64,000 bases of DNA from assembly GCA_965116435.1 (NCBI GenBank), contig OZ220686.1:620001-684000 (forward strand), written 5' to 3'. Below are positions 1 through 7,837 of this stretch, one piece after another (within the stretch, counting starts at the first letter, position 1; every line of letters begins with the position of its first letter). This stretch comes from VXPQ01 sp965116435 (GTDB taxonomy: Bacteria; Bacteroidota; Rhodothermia; Rhodothermales; VXPQ01). The notes below the pieces were generated by a model. It was not told where the DNA came from. It worked only from the letters and a program-made list of their open reading frames with translations, and searched no databases. The translations under genes were made by a program, and so were the position numbers.

Positions 1-789
1 GAAGGGCCGGACGGACCTGGCGCGGCGGCGGAAACGGCGCGCATCGATGCGGTCTGCGAGGAACTCGTGGCGCACTACGAAGCGCAGGGCGCGGCGGTCC
101 TTGTGCTTTCGGAATACGGGATTACGCCGGTGCGGCGGGCGGTGGCGCTCAACCGCGCGCTGCGACGCGAAGGCTTCCTGCGCATACGGGAAGAACGGGG
201 GCACGAACTGCTGGATGCGGGAGCGAGCGAGGCGTTTGCGGTGGCGGACCATCAGGTGGCGCATGTGTACGTGAACCGTCGGGAGGCGCTGGAGGAGGTG
301 CGCGCCCTCCTCGAAGGGATCGACGGCGTCGCCCGCGTGCTGCACGGAGCGGAGCGCGCCGCGCACGGCCTGGACCACCCCCGGGCGGGCGATCTCGTCG
401 CCGTGGCGGAGGCGGACGCCTGGTTTACGTATTACTACTGGCTGGACGACGACCGGGCGCCTGATTTCGCGCGCACGGTGGACATCCATCGCAAGCCGGG
501 GTACGATCCGTGCGAACTGTTCCTGGACCCGGCCCTGCCCTCGGCGCGGCTCAAGGCGGGCGTTCGGCTATTGCAAAAGAAACTGGGGTTTCGCGCGCTG
601 CTGGACGTGATTCCCCTCGACCCGTCGCTGGTCCGGGGATCGCACGGGCGCCTCCCGGACGATCCGATGGACGGGCCGCTGGTCCTCTCCAACCGCCCGG
701 ATCTCCTCCCGGGCCTGTTCCCGGACGGCCCCCTGCACGCCACGAACATGCAGGACGTGATGCTGGCGCACCTCCGGGCGGCGCGGTAG
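1..789 (+). CDS. Alkaline phosphatase family protein (type I phosphodiesterase/nucleotide pyrophosphatase), 5' truncated
   Basis: The reading frame is open from base 1, so the N-terminus lies outside the window and 262 residues are visible. The fragment looks like the C-terminal half of the alkaline phosphatase superfamily type I phosphodiesterase/nucleotide pyrophosphatase family: VLSEYGITPV near the start resembles the strand carrying late metal ligands, and RGSHGRLPDDP resembles the final His-containing metal site followed by a short tail. YYYWLDDDRAPDFARTVDI between them is typical of bacterial members annotated as alkaline phosphatase family protein. Such enzymes hydrolyse phosphodiesters or pyrophosphates with two metal ions; the substrate here is unknown. 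The stop codon lies inside the first unit of a 46-bp tandem array. It converges with the PorV-like gene. Confidence 0.7.
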   Translation, partial: EGPDGPGAAAETARIDAVCEELVAHYEAQGAAVLVLSEYGITPVRRAVALNRALRREGFLRIREERGHELLDAGASEAFAVADHQVAHVYVNRREALEEVRALLEGIDGVARVLHGAERAAHGLDHPRAGDLVAVAEADAWFTYYYWLDDDRAPDFARTVDIHRKPGYDPCELFLDPALPSARLKAGVRLLQKKLGFRALLDVIPLDPSLVRGSHGRLPDDPMDGPLVLSNRPDLLPGLFPDGPLHATNMQDVMLAHLRAAR

Positions 790-960
790 GATTTTGCGCG
801 GGCGTACTTAGGCGCGGACCCAGGCGGCGCAGTAGAATTTTGCGCGGGCGTACTTGGGCGCGGACCCAGGCGGCGCAGTAGAATTTTGCGCGGGCGTACT
901 TGGGCACGGATCAAGGCGGCGCGGTAGGATTTTGCGCGGGCGTACTTGGGCGCGGATCAA
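777..960. repeat. 46-bp tandem repeat, four units, overlapping a stop codon
   Basis: Four head-to-tail units of exactly 46 bp occupy 777-822, 823-868, 869-914 and 915-960. Each contains GGCGGCGC(G/A)GTAG followed by ATTTTGCGCGGGCGTACTT. The first unit includes the last codons and the stop (787-789) of the upstream phosphodiesterase gene, so every later unit carries a copy of that gene end. Units differ at only a few positions, which suggests recent expansion. The rest of the interval up to the PorV-like gene (961-1026) shows nothing recognisable. Confidence 0.95.
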
Positions 961-1026
961 GGCGCCTCGGAGTACGCATGGCGCATACCTGCAACCCCTC
1001 TCCCGAAAACATTTCTCCGTCCGGCG

Positions 1027-2124
1027 CTACATTTCACCCGTGCGACGCCAGGCTTCGCGGACCAGGACGAGGCGGGCGGATATGCGGTGGGTGTACCCGA
1101 GGTCGGACGCCAGTCCCGCAAAATTCCCGAACCCGTAATTGAACGTCAGGCGGCCCAGATGCAAGCCGGCCCCCACCGTCGGCGCCGCATCCCATCCTTC
1201 GTCCCCCGACTTGAGCACGTCGGTGCAGCCAGCCCGCAAGGCCACGAGATCCCGAAAAGCGTATTCCACGCCCAATCTGGGATGGTACGATACGCCGCCC
1301 GTGTGCAACGCCCAGGCTTGCCGCCCCTCGAACGCCATGTCCACGTCCAGGGCCAGCGCAATGCGGTGCGCGCCCATCGTCAGAAGATATCCCGAACCGA
1401 GGCGCAGTACGGGCAAGACGGTCTCCACGCCGCCCTTCGGAAGCGTTTGCCCGAAAACATCCTCGATATTCGACAGCAAATCCCGGTTCACGGTCCAGGA
1501 TTGGCGCATGCCGGCGGCGTCCTGCAGGTTCGCGCCCGCCAGGAAGGAACCGCGACGGTACAACGCGCCGACATCGAAACTGTACCCCCAGGCGTCCGCG
1601 AAATCGCCTATGCTGCGGCGAACGATCTTGGCGGTCGCGCCCGCGGCCAGGGCCGGACGCACCCGGCGAGCGTAACTAACGAAGAACGCCGCATCCGCCG
1701 CGGAAAAAGTGGAAATATGCTCTTCCGGGTTCGGGCGAGGCTGGTTGCGCTCGGGGTCCCAGGCGTCCAGCGTGTTTTTTATATCGTTCACGCCGCTCCG
1801 GAAAAACGACGCGGCCAGCGTGGAGCGGGCGTTGAGCGGCCACGAAACGGCCCCGTAATCGAACGAAACGACCCCGGCGAAGCGCTCCGCGTGCATGTAT
1901 TCGACTTCGGGGAAAAGCGTCTGGCTGAGGCCAGCGGGATTCCAGTACCCCGCGCTGACGTCGTCCGCAAGCGCAATATGGGCGCCGCCCATCCCCAGCG
2001 CCCGTCCGCCTGCGCCGGCGGCCAGAAAATCCGCCCCGTAGCGAACCACCTGCCCGGCGACAGGCGCCGCCGCAAACAACGCCGCCAAAAGGCCTGCGCA
2101 CAAAAACCATCGGACTGCGGTCAT
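1027..2124 (-). CDS. PorV/PorQ-family outer-membrane protein
   Basis: This 365-residue protein begins with a clear signal peptide (MTAVRWFLCAGLLAALFAAAPVAG, given in two parts: MTAVRWFLCAGLL and AALFAAAPVAG). The mature start carries the hallmark of the PorV/PorQ (UPF0164) beta-barrel family: GAGGRALGMGGAHIALADD followed by YWNPAGLSQT. The rest alternates short hydrophobic strands and glycine-rich turns, as expected of an outer-membrane barrel. Family members include PorV, the outer-membrane shuttle of type IX secretion, but many paralogues have no assigned role. It starts 10 bp after phoU and appears to be the last gene of the pst operon, so a phosphate-responsive outer-membrane role is possible but is inference. 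Confidence 0.85.
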   Translation of the reverse strand: MTAVRWFLCAGLLAALFAAAPVAGQVVRYGADFLAAGAGGRALGMGGAHIALADDVSAGYWNPAGLSQTLFPEVEYMHAERFAGVVSFDYGAVSWPLNARSTLAASFFRSGVNDIKNTLDAWDPERNQPRPNPEEHISTFSAADAAFFVSYARRVRPALAAGATAKIVRRSIGDFADAWGYSFDVGALYRRGSFLAGANLQDAAGMRQSWTVNRDLLSNIEDVFGQTLPKGGVETVLPVLRLGSGYLLTMGAHRIALALDVDMAFEGRQAWALHTGGVSYHPRLGVEYAFRDLVALRAGCTDVLKSGDEGWDAAPTVGAGLHLGRLTFNYGFGNFAGLASDLGYTHRISARLVLVREAWRRTGEM

Positions 2125-2134
2125 GGCATGTACC

Positions 2135-2833
2135 TCAGATCGTTTCCGGGACGTTCCGGGTGGCGCTTCGGTGCCGGATATCTACGCCTTCCACCAGAAA
2201 CACAACGATTTTGCCGATGCTTTTCGTATGATCGGCGATCCGCTCGATGGACTTGCCCATATGCACGAGGTGGACAATTTTGTCGGCCTGATCCGGCAAG
2301 GCATGAAAAAGCGAGGCGATCACCGTCAACGTCTCCTCGTACATCCGGTCCACGTGGCGGTCGTGCGCGACGATTTTCCGGGCCAGCACATGATCTTTTC
2401 GGAAAAAAGCGTCGTGGGCGCTCCGCAGCATCCAGCGCGCCTCGTCCGCCATGGCCTGCAGATTCGTTCCGGTCGGCATCCGGGCCGGAAAGTCGGCCAG
2501 ACACACATGCTTGGCGATGTTTTTGGCGTGATCGCCTATCCGCTCCAGGTCCGTATTCACCTTCACCGCCGAGATAATGAGCCGAAGATCGATGGCTACG
2601 GGCGTAAACAAGGCCAGAAGGCGCTCGCATTGCCCGTCCACCTCCAACTCCAGCCGGTCCACCTCGTCGTCGCGCGCCCGCACTTCCCGGGCCAGCTCCA
2701 GGTCGTTGCCGGATACGGCGTTCATGGCGTCGGCCACCTGCGCCTCGACCAGTTCCGACATATCGGAAAGCAGCCTGCGGAGCACAACCAATTCGTCGTC
2801 GAGGTGTCGGTTTGATGAAGGGCCTATCGCCAT
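2135..2833 (-). CDS. phoU: Phosphate signalling/transport accessory protein PhoU
   Basis: The 232-residue protein matches PhoU in length and in its two repeated three-helix bundles (roughly residues 15-110 and 120-215). Each bundle has the metal-binding pattern of PhoU: ERIGDHAKNIAKH in the first and ERIADHTKSIGK in the second. PhoU couples the Pst transporter to the PhoR/PhoB sensor system and restrains phosphate uptake. It lies 66 bp after pstB in the same orientation. No phoR or phoB gene is present in the window. Confidence 0.95.
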   Translation of the reverse strand: MAIGPSSNRHLDDELVVLRRLLSDMSELVEAQVADAMNAVSGNDLELAREVRARDDEVDRLELEVDGQCERLLALFTPVAIDLRLIISAVKVNTDLERIGDHAKNIAKHVCLADFPARMPTGTNLQAMADEARWMLRSAHDAFFRKDHVLARKIVAHDRHVDRMYEETLTVIASLFHALPDQADKIVHLVHMGKSIERIADHTKSIGKIVVFLVEGVDIRHRSATRNVPETI

Positions 2834-2899
2834 GGGATGCTATTCGCCGGAGAGGGGCAGGCGCACCGCCGGACCCGGATTACCTGGGCCTACCCGGGC

Positions 2900-3697
2900 C
2901 TATCCGAATCGGCCCGTGATGTAGTCTTCCGTGCGCTTTCGGGCGGGACGGGTAAAAAGTTGTTCGGTGGCGTCGGCCTCGATCAACTCGCCCATGTAGA
3001 AAAAGGCGGTGCGGTCGCTGATTCTGCCGGCCTGCTGCATATTATGCGTAACGATAATAATCGTATAGCGTTCCTTGAGTTGCAGAATCGTTTCTTCCAG
3101 CTTGGCCGTCGCGATCGGGTCCAGCGCGCTGGCCGGCTCGTCCATCAGCACGACGTCCGGGGCCACGGCCAGCGTACGGGCAATGCACAAACGCTGCTGC
3201 TGCCCGCCGCTGAGACTGTAGGCCTGCGCGTGAAGCCGGTCCTTGACCTCCTCCCAAAGCGCCGCCTTGCGCAGGCATTCCTCCACCAGATCGGCTTCGT
3301 CGCCCTTGAAGCCGTTGACGCGGGCGCCCCAGATAACGTTTTCGAAAATGGTCTTGGGAAACGGATTGGGCTTCTGGAACACCATCCCGATGCGGCGGCG
3401 CACCATGACGGGATCCGCATTGCGATATATATCCCGCCCGTCGATAAGCACCCGGCCTTCGAGGCGGGCGTCCGGGATCAGTTCGTTCATCCGGTTCAGA
3501 CAACGCAGCAGCGTACTCTTGCCGCAGCCGGACGGCCCGATGAAGGCGGTCACTTCGTTCGCCTGGATGTCCAGCGAAACATCCTTGAGCACATGGTTCA
3601 TGCTGTACCAGAAGTCCAGGTTCTCCACGCGGACCTTGGCCTCCTCGGGCGCGCTACGGTCGTCGATCGGCGATCCGTTTCGTGTGTTCGTTTCCAT
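2900..3697 (-). CDS. pstB: Phosphate ABC transporter ATP-binding protein PstB
   Basis: The 265-residue ABC ATPase has Walker A GPSGCGKST at 54-62, Q-loop around MVFQKPNPFP at 105-114, signature LSGGQQQR at 162-169, Walker B VVLMDEPAS at 182-190 and the H-loop histidine in IIVTHNMQQA. The MVFQKPNPFPKTIF stretch is diagnostic for PstB. It energises high-affinity phosphate import through PstA/PstC at the inner membrane. Unlike the other pst junctions, the pstA-pstB gap (60 bp) contains one copy of the dispersed CTGATC/GATCAG palindrome. Confidence 0.97.
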   Translation of the reverse strand: METNTRNGSPIDDRSAPEEAKVRVENLDFWYSMNHVLKDVSLDIQANEVTAFIGPSGCGKSTLLRCLNRMNELIPDARLEGRVLIDGRDIYRNADPVMVRRRIGMVFQKPNPFPKTIFENVIWGARVNGFKGDEADLVEECLRKAALWEEVKDRLHAQAYSLSGGQQQRLCIARTLAVAPDVVLMDEPASALDPIATAKLEETILQLKERYTIIIVTHNMQQAGRISDRTAFFYMGELIEADATEQLFTRPARKRTEDYITGRFG

Positions 3698-3705
3698 GAA
3701 AATGC

Positions 3706-3751
3706 CTTGCGTACGTGAAGCGCTGATCGAAGTGGACTTGATCAGAGCATC
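3706..3751 (+). repeat. Dispersed intergenic palindrome, copy A
   Basis: This 46-bp element reads CTTGCGTACGTGAAGCG followed by CTGATC, an 11-bp centre (GAAGTGGACTT) and GATCAG, then AGCATC. It matches copy B at 9781-9826 at all but two positions. Here it sits between pstA and pstB, inside an operon, so in the pst mRNA it could fold into a hairpin. Confidence 0.9.
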
Positions 3752-3757
3752 TCTTGG

Positions 3758-4636
3758 TTATCTTGCCCGGTACTTCTCGAAGTAATTTCGCAACAGAATC
3801 GCGCTCAGATTCATCAGAAAGAGCACGATCATCAGGATAATAATGCCCGCGGCGGCCAACGCCTGGAAATCCGCTTGCGGACGCGCCGTCCAGTTGAATA
3901 TCTGAATGGGCAACACCGTGAACGGGTCCAGCGCGCTCGTGGGCAGGAATGCGATGAACGTCAGGGCGCCGATCATGATAAGGGGCGCCGTTTCCCCGAT
4001 GGCCCGGCTCAACGCCAGAATCACGCCCGTGAGAATGCTTGGCGCCGACATGGGCAGCAAATGACTCCAGACCACCTGTCGCCGCGTAGCGCCGAGCGCA
4101 AAGGCGCTTTCCCGAATGCCCGCAGGAATGGCCCGCAACGCTTCCTGGGCGCTAATGACGATGATGGGCAAAATCAGCAGGGCCATGGTCAAGGCGCCCG
4201 CCAGCAGGCTCCGTCCAAGGGCGAAGAAACGCACGAAAAGCGTCAGGCCCAGGATGCCGTAAACCACCGAAGGAATGCCTGCAAGGTTGTTTATGTTGAT
4301 CTGAATGATTTTCAGGAACCAGCCCCGCGGCGCGTATTCTTCGAGATACAGGGCCGTGGCCACCCCGATGGGCACGGAAATGCCCGCCGTGAGCAGAATC
4401 ATCCAGAGCGAACCGACGATGGCCGACTTGATGCCGGCCCGCTCCGGCATGCGCGAGGGGAAACGGGTCAGAAATTCCCAATCGAGCCATTGCGCGCCCT
4501 GCACGATCACATCCACGATCAGCGTAACAAGCACGACCAGGCCGCTCGTCGTGGCCAGAAACAGGAGCACGCTGAACATCAGCCCCCTCCGGCGGCGGCG
4601 CTCAAGGCGTTCGTTGTATTGTTGCGAGGAGGTCAC
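3758..4636 (-). CDS. pstA: Phosphate ABC transporter permease PstA
   Basis: This 292-residue inner-membrane permease shows about six hydrophobic segments and the binding-protein-dependent transport signature EALRAIPAGIRESAFALGATRRQVVW, given here by its key parts EALRAIP and ESAFALGAT. The latter is the cytoplasmic coupling loop that contacts PstB. LAGIPSVVYGILGL is the conserved PstA/PstC family motif. The first helix begins near residue 18 after a short basic N-terminus. It follows pstC with only 2 bp between the genes, so the two are translationally close. Confidence 0.96.
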   Translation of the reverse strand: MTSSQQYNERLERRRRRGLMFSVLLFLATTSGLVVLVTLIVDVIVQGAQWLDWEFLTRFPSRMPERAGIKSAIVGSLWMILLTAGISVPIGVATALYLEEYAPRGWFLKIIQININNLAGIPSVVYGILGLTLFVRFFALGRSLLAGALTMALLILPIIVISAQEALRAIPAGIRESAFALGATRRQVVWSHLLPMSAPSILTGVILALSRAIGETAPLIMIGALTFIAFLPTSALDPFTVLPIQIFNWTARPQADFQALAAAGIIILMIVLFLMNLSAILLRNYFEKYRAR

Positions 4637-4638
4637 GA

Positions 4639-5592
4639 TCAGTACCGTTCGCGGTATTTACGAATGATGAGATTCGCCAGGAAGTTCATGCTCAGGGTCA
4701 TCAGGAAAAGCACGAGGCCGACAGCGAAGAGGCTGTAGAATTCGACCGTCCCCTGCGGCGTATCCCCGAGGCTTACATTCACGATAAAAGCCGTCATCGT
4801 TTGCACGGATTCCATGGGGTTCGCCGTAAGGTTCGGCATGGCCCCGGCGGCCAGCGTCACGATCATCGTTTCGCCGATGGCGCGGCTGAGCGCCAGAATG
4901 AAACTGGCCATGACGCCGCTGATGGCGCCCGGCACCATCACCCGCAGCACCACTTCGATCCGGGTGGCGCCCAACGCATACGCCCCTTCGGCGAGCGAAC
5001 GGGGCACCGCGCGAATCGCATCTTCGCTCAGGGAGGACACCATGGGAATGATCATAACGCCCACCACAATCCCTGCGCTGAGGGCATTGTAGATATTGAG
5101 GCCCGGGAGGAACGTCTGCAAAAAGGGCGTCACGAAGGTCAGCGCGAAATAGCCGTACACCACGGTGGGGATGCCCGCCAGAAGTTCCAGACTTGGCTTC
5201 AGTACCTTACGCACGCCCGCCGGAGCGTATTCGGCAATAAAAATAGCGCTCATCAGCCCGATCGGAAGCGCCACGAGGGCCGCAATGACCGTAACCAGCA
5301 ACGTGCCCGACAACAGGGGCCAGATCCCGAAATGCTTTTCTATGAACTGCGGGGTCCAGCGCGTTTCGGTCAGAAATTCGACGATGGACACTTCTGCAAA
5401 GAAATGCAGCGACTCCACGACGAGCACGGCGGCGATGCCGAGGGTGGTCAGGATGCTGATGAGGGCGCAGAAACCCAGCGCATACTCGACAGCCCGTTCT
5501 TTCGGGCTGCGAAACATATTGACGGACAGGTCTGCGTGCGCGCCCTTCGCGGCGCCGGGCGATATCTGCTGCGGCTCGGCCATGCTGTGCAA
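4639..5592 (-). CDS. pstC: Phosphate ABC transporter permease PstC
   Basis: The 317-residue protein is the second pst permease, with six predicted membrane segments. It shares LLAGIPTVVYGYFAL and the coupling loop DAIRAVPRSLAEGAYALGAT with the PstC family. A roughly 30-residue hydrophilic N-terminus precedes the first helix. A periplasmic stretch (VEFLTETRWTPQF) between helices 1 and 2 is typical of PstC. It starts 6 bp after the pstS stop codon. Together with PstA it forms the membrane channel that receives phosphate from PstS. Confidence 0.96.
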   Translation of the reverse strand: MHSMAEPQQISPGAAKGAHADLSVNMFRSPKERAVEYALGFCALISILTTLGIAAVLVVESLHFFAEVSIVEFLTETRWTPQFIEKHFGIWPLLSGTLLVTVIAALVALPIGLMSAIFIAEYAPAGVRKVLKPSLELLAGIPTVVYGYFALTFVTPFLQTFLPGLNIYNALSAGIVVGVMIIPMVSSLSEDAIRAVPRSLAEGAYALGATRIEVVLRVMVPGAISGVMASFILALSRAIGETMIVTLAAGAMPNLTANPMESVQTMTAFIVNVSLGDTPQGTVEFYSLFAVGLVLFLMTLSMNFLANLIIRKYRERY

Positions 5593-5598
5593 ACGATG

Positions 5599-6693
5599 CT
5601 ATTCCGTCGCCGGTTCGGGCGAAAGGGAGTCGGACGGCGCGGAAGGCGCTTCGGCGGGCATATACCGGGTCAGCAGTTCGCGCATGGTGACGCCTACGTG
5701 CGCGTCCTCGCCGAACATCGTACCCGTCACGCGGCGTTCGAAACGCTCGAGGGCCAAGGCGTATTCCTCGTCCAAAAGCGGGACATAGCCTACTTCCCGG
5801 GCAAGGAGTCCGGCGTTTGCGAGATAAAAACGGACAAACTCTCGGACAATTTCCTGGTCCGAGGACTCGGGACGCACATAGATGAAGAGCGCCCGGGAAA
5901 GCGGCGCATACGTGCCGTCTCCCACCGTCGTCGCCGAAGGCGCGATGCACCCGGCGCCATTGTCCGGATCGCCGTCGTCGATGCGCAGCAGTTTGAGCCG
6001 GTCCGCATTTTCCTCGTAATACGCAATGCCGAAAAAACCCAGCGCGTTGGGATCCCCGGAAATCCCCTGCACCAGCACATTGTCGTCCTCGCTCGCCGTG
6101 AAATCCGAACGGCTGGCGCCGGACGCGCCGCCCACGGCCTCGGTGAAATAATCGTACGTGCCGCTGTCCGTGCCGGGACCGTACAACGCCAACTTGCGGT
6201 CCGGGAAGCGAGGACGTATCTCATTCCAGGCGTCGATGCGGCTGCCGGGCTTCCAGATGGCGCGCAGTTCGTCCACGGTCAGGCATTCGACCCAGTCGTT
6301 GTCCGGGTGCACAACCACCACAAGGCCGTCATAGGCCACCGGCAACTCAATAAAATCAATGTCCTCGCGCGCAGCCAGCGTCGTTTCGCTGGGCTTGATG
6401 GCCCGGGACGCATCGTTGATATCCGTTTCGCCCTGGAGGAATTTGCTGAATCCGCCGCCCGTTCCGCTCACGCCCACCGTGACGCGCGCATGCCGGTTGG
6501 CGATCATGAACTCTTCGGCGACGGCTTCGGTAATCGGGTACACCGTGCTGGAGCCATCGATTCGGACGGCTCCGGAGAGTTCGCCCTCGGCGGGCTTGCC
6601 GACGCAGCCGCTCGCGATGGCCGCAAGGGCCGCAAGGGCGAACAGCAAGGCAGGCCCCGCGACGCGGGGCAGGAAACGGGAAAAAGAGGCCAT
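5599..6693 (-). CDS. pstS: Phosphate ABC transporter substrate-binding lipoprotein PstS
   Basis: The 364-residue protein starts with a lipoprotein signal peptide whose lipobox is IASGC, so Cys30 would be acylated. I chose the ATG at 6693 because it gives a normal-length signal; an upstream in-frame ATG at 6744 adds 17 residues. RIDGSSTVYPIT and VSGTGGGF are the phosphate-binding loops of the PstS/PBP-like family, and PGTDSGTYDYF is the third conserved loop. It captures periplasmic phosphate for PstC/PstA. It is the first gene of the operon pstSCAB-phoU. It diverges from the epimerase gene at 6863. Confidence 0.95.
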   Translation of the reverse strand: MASFSRFLPRVAGPALLFALAALAAIASGCVGKPAEGELSGAVRIDGSSTVYPITEAVAEEFMIANRHARVTVGVSGTGGGFSKFLQGETDINDASRAIKPSETTLAAREDIDFIELPVAYDGLVVVVHPDNDWVECLTVDELRAIWKPGSRIDAWNEIRPRFPDRKLALYGPGTDSGTYDYFTEAVGGASGASRSDFTASEDDNVLVQGISGDPNALGFFGIAYYEENADRLKLLRIDDGDPDNGAGCIAPSATTVGDGTYAPLSRALFIYVRPESSDQEIVREFVRFYLANAGLLAREVGYVPLLDEEYALALERFERRVTGTMFGEDAHVGVTMRELLTRYMPAEAPSAPSDSLSPEPATE

Positions 6694-6862
6694 CAAAACA
6701 GCGAACGGAAGGCGCACGACAGAGGCAGCACATCCCCGGCGCAAAAACCGGGCGAAACAGTGTACGATGGAACGAGACTCGCCGCCTCTCGTTCCATCCG
6801 CACGCGTCCAGAATACCTGGACGCATCAACGACACCCCGCCTTGCGGACCGCCGCGTTCATC

Positions 6863-7837
6863 ATGCTCCGCCTCGAACATGTCGGTATAGCGACAGCAGA
6901 TATGGATCGCCTGCTGGATGTGCTCCGCGATCTGTTGGGCGAAGCGGACTACGCGTCCGAAACGCTCGAAAAGGACGGGGTGCGGGTCGCGTTCGCACCG
7001 GGCGGCAGCGGCGGCGCCCGGCTGGAGCTGCTGGAAGCGCTGGACGAAACGTCGCCCGTGGCGCGCTTCCTGCGGGACCGGAAAGGCGGGCTGCATCACC
7101 TTGCGTTCGAGGTCGAGGATATCCACGCCATGCACCGGCGGATGCGCGAGGCGGGGTATGCGCCCATCGACCCGACGCCGCGCCCCGGGGCCGGGGGTAA
7201 AACCATCTTCTTCGTGCATCCCGGACAAACCGGGAATATTCTGATCGAGTTTTGCGCCCGCGCAGCACCTTGCCTGGAGCCTGTGGCGGATGCGCTCCCT
7301 GAAGGCGTCCGGCGCGTTGTACGCGCGCACGGCGCGACGGGGCAAACGCCGCTCTTGCATATCACGGCGGATTTTGCGGCGTCGCCGACCCCCCGCGCCC
7401 TGGCCCGGCGGCTGGCCCCGGACAGAGCATACATGGCGGCGCAGGCGGAAGCGAACGGCGTTCCGGACATTCCCGCGCTTATCGACTGGCTTGGCCTCGA
7501 GGCCGTGCACCTGCTGGCGCACGGGGTGTCCGCCCAGGCGGTTCTGGAGGCGGCCGGCGCCGATGCGCGCATCCAGAAGATCGCGTGGGCGGACCCGGAC
7601 ATGGACCCGGACGCATGCGCGGCGGCGCAACGCCTTCCTGCGAAGATGCTCTTGTTGACCGAGGACAGCGCAGCGGGGCTTCGCGCAGCCCAGGCCCTGC
7701 GTCAGCGGTTCCCTGCCGTCCGCATCGCCGCAACGTCCGATCCGTCGCTACGCATCGCGCTGATCGAACAGCATATCGAGCAGGCACTGGACAGTCAGGC
7801 GGCCCCGGACAGCCAAACGGACCCCGCGCGCCCATGA
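6863..7837 (+). CDS. mce: Methylmalonyl-CoA epimerase with C-terminal alpha/beta-hydrolase-like domain
   Basis: Residues 1-133 form a complete vicinal-oxygen-chelate epimerase: LEHVGIA with ligand His6, LELLEALDE around 54-62, LHHLAFEV with His78/79, and ILIEFC with Glu129. This enzyme interconverts the methylmalonyl-CoA epimers in propionate and odd-chain fatty-acid metabolism. The start at 6863 (MLRLEHV) fits the family exactly. The remaining about 190 residues are not part of a normal epimerase, which ends near residue 135. They include VHLLAHGVSAQAVLEAA (Ser223 in a nucleophile-elbow-like turn) and AKMLLLTEDSAAGL, reminiscent of a divergent alpha/beta hydrolase. The stop overlaps the uvrC start (ATGA). 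Confidence 0.85.
   Translation: MLRLEHVGIATADMDRLLDVLRDLLGEADYASETLEKDGVRVAFAPGGSGGARLELLEALDETSPVARFLRDRKGGLHHLAFEVEDIHAMHRRMREAGYAPIDPTPRPGAGGKTIFFVHPGQTGNILIEFCARAAPCLEPVADALPEGVRRVVRAHGATGQTPLLHITADFAASPTPRALARRLAPDRAYMAAQAEANGVPDIPALIDWLGLEAVHLLAHGVSAQAVLEAAGADARIQKIAWADPDMDPDACAAAQRLPAKMLLLTEDSAAGLRAAQALRQRFPAVRIAATSDPSLRIALIEQHIEQALDSQAAPDSQTDPARP

Noticed and set aside
777..960. CRISPR array
   Set aside because: The repeats are directly contiguous with no unique spacers and no cas genes nearby.
3706..3751. Pho box or regulator site for pstB
   Set aside because: The same sequence occurs before unrelated genes, so it is a dispersed repeat and not a phosphate-specific operator.
4801..6862. 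Upstream part of a long plus-strand open frame opposite pstC/pstS
   Set aside because: Only the epimerase (from 6863, in a different frame) is real here; the rest is the complement of pst genes.
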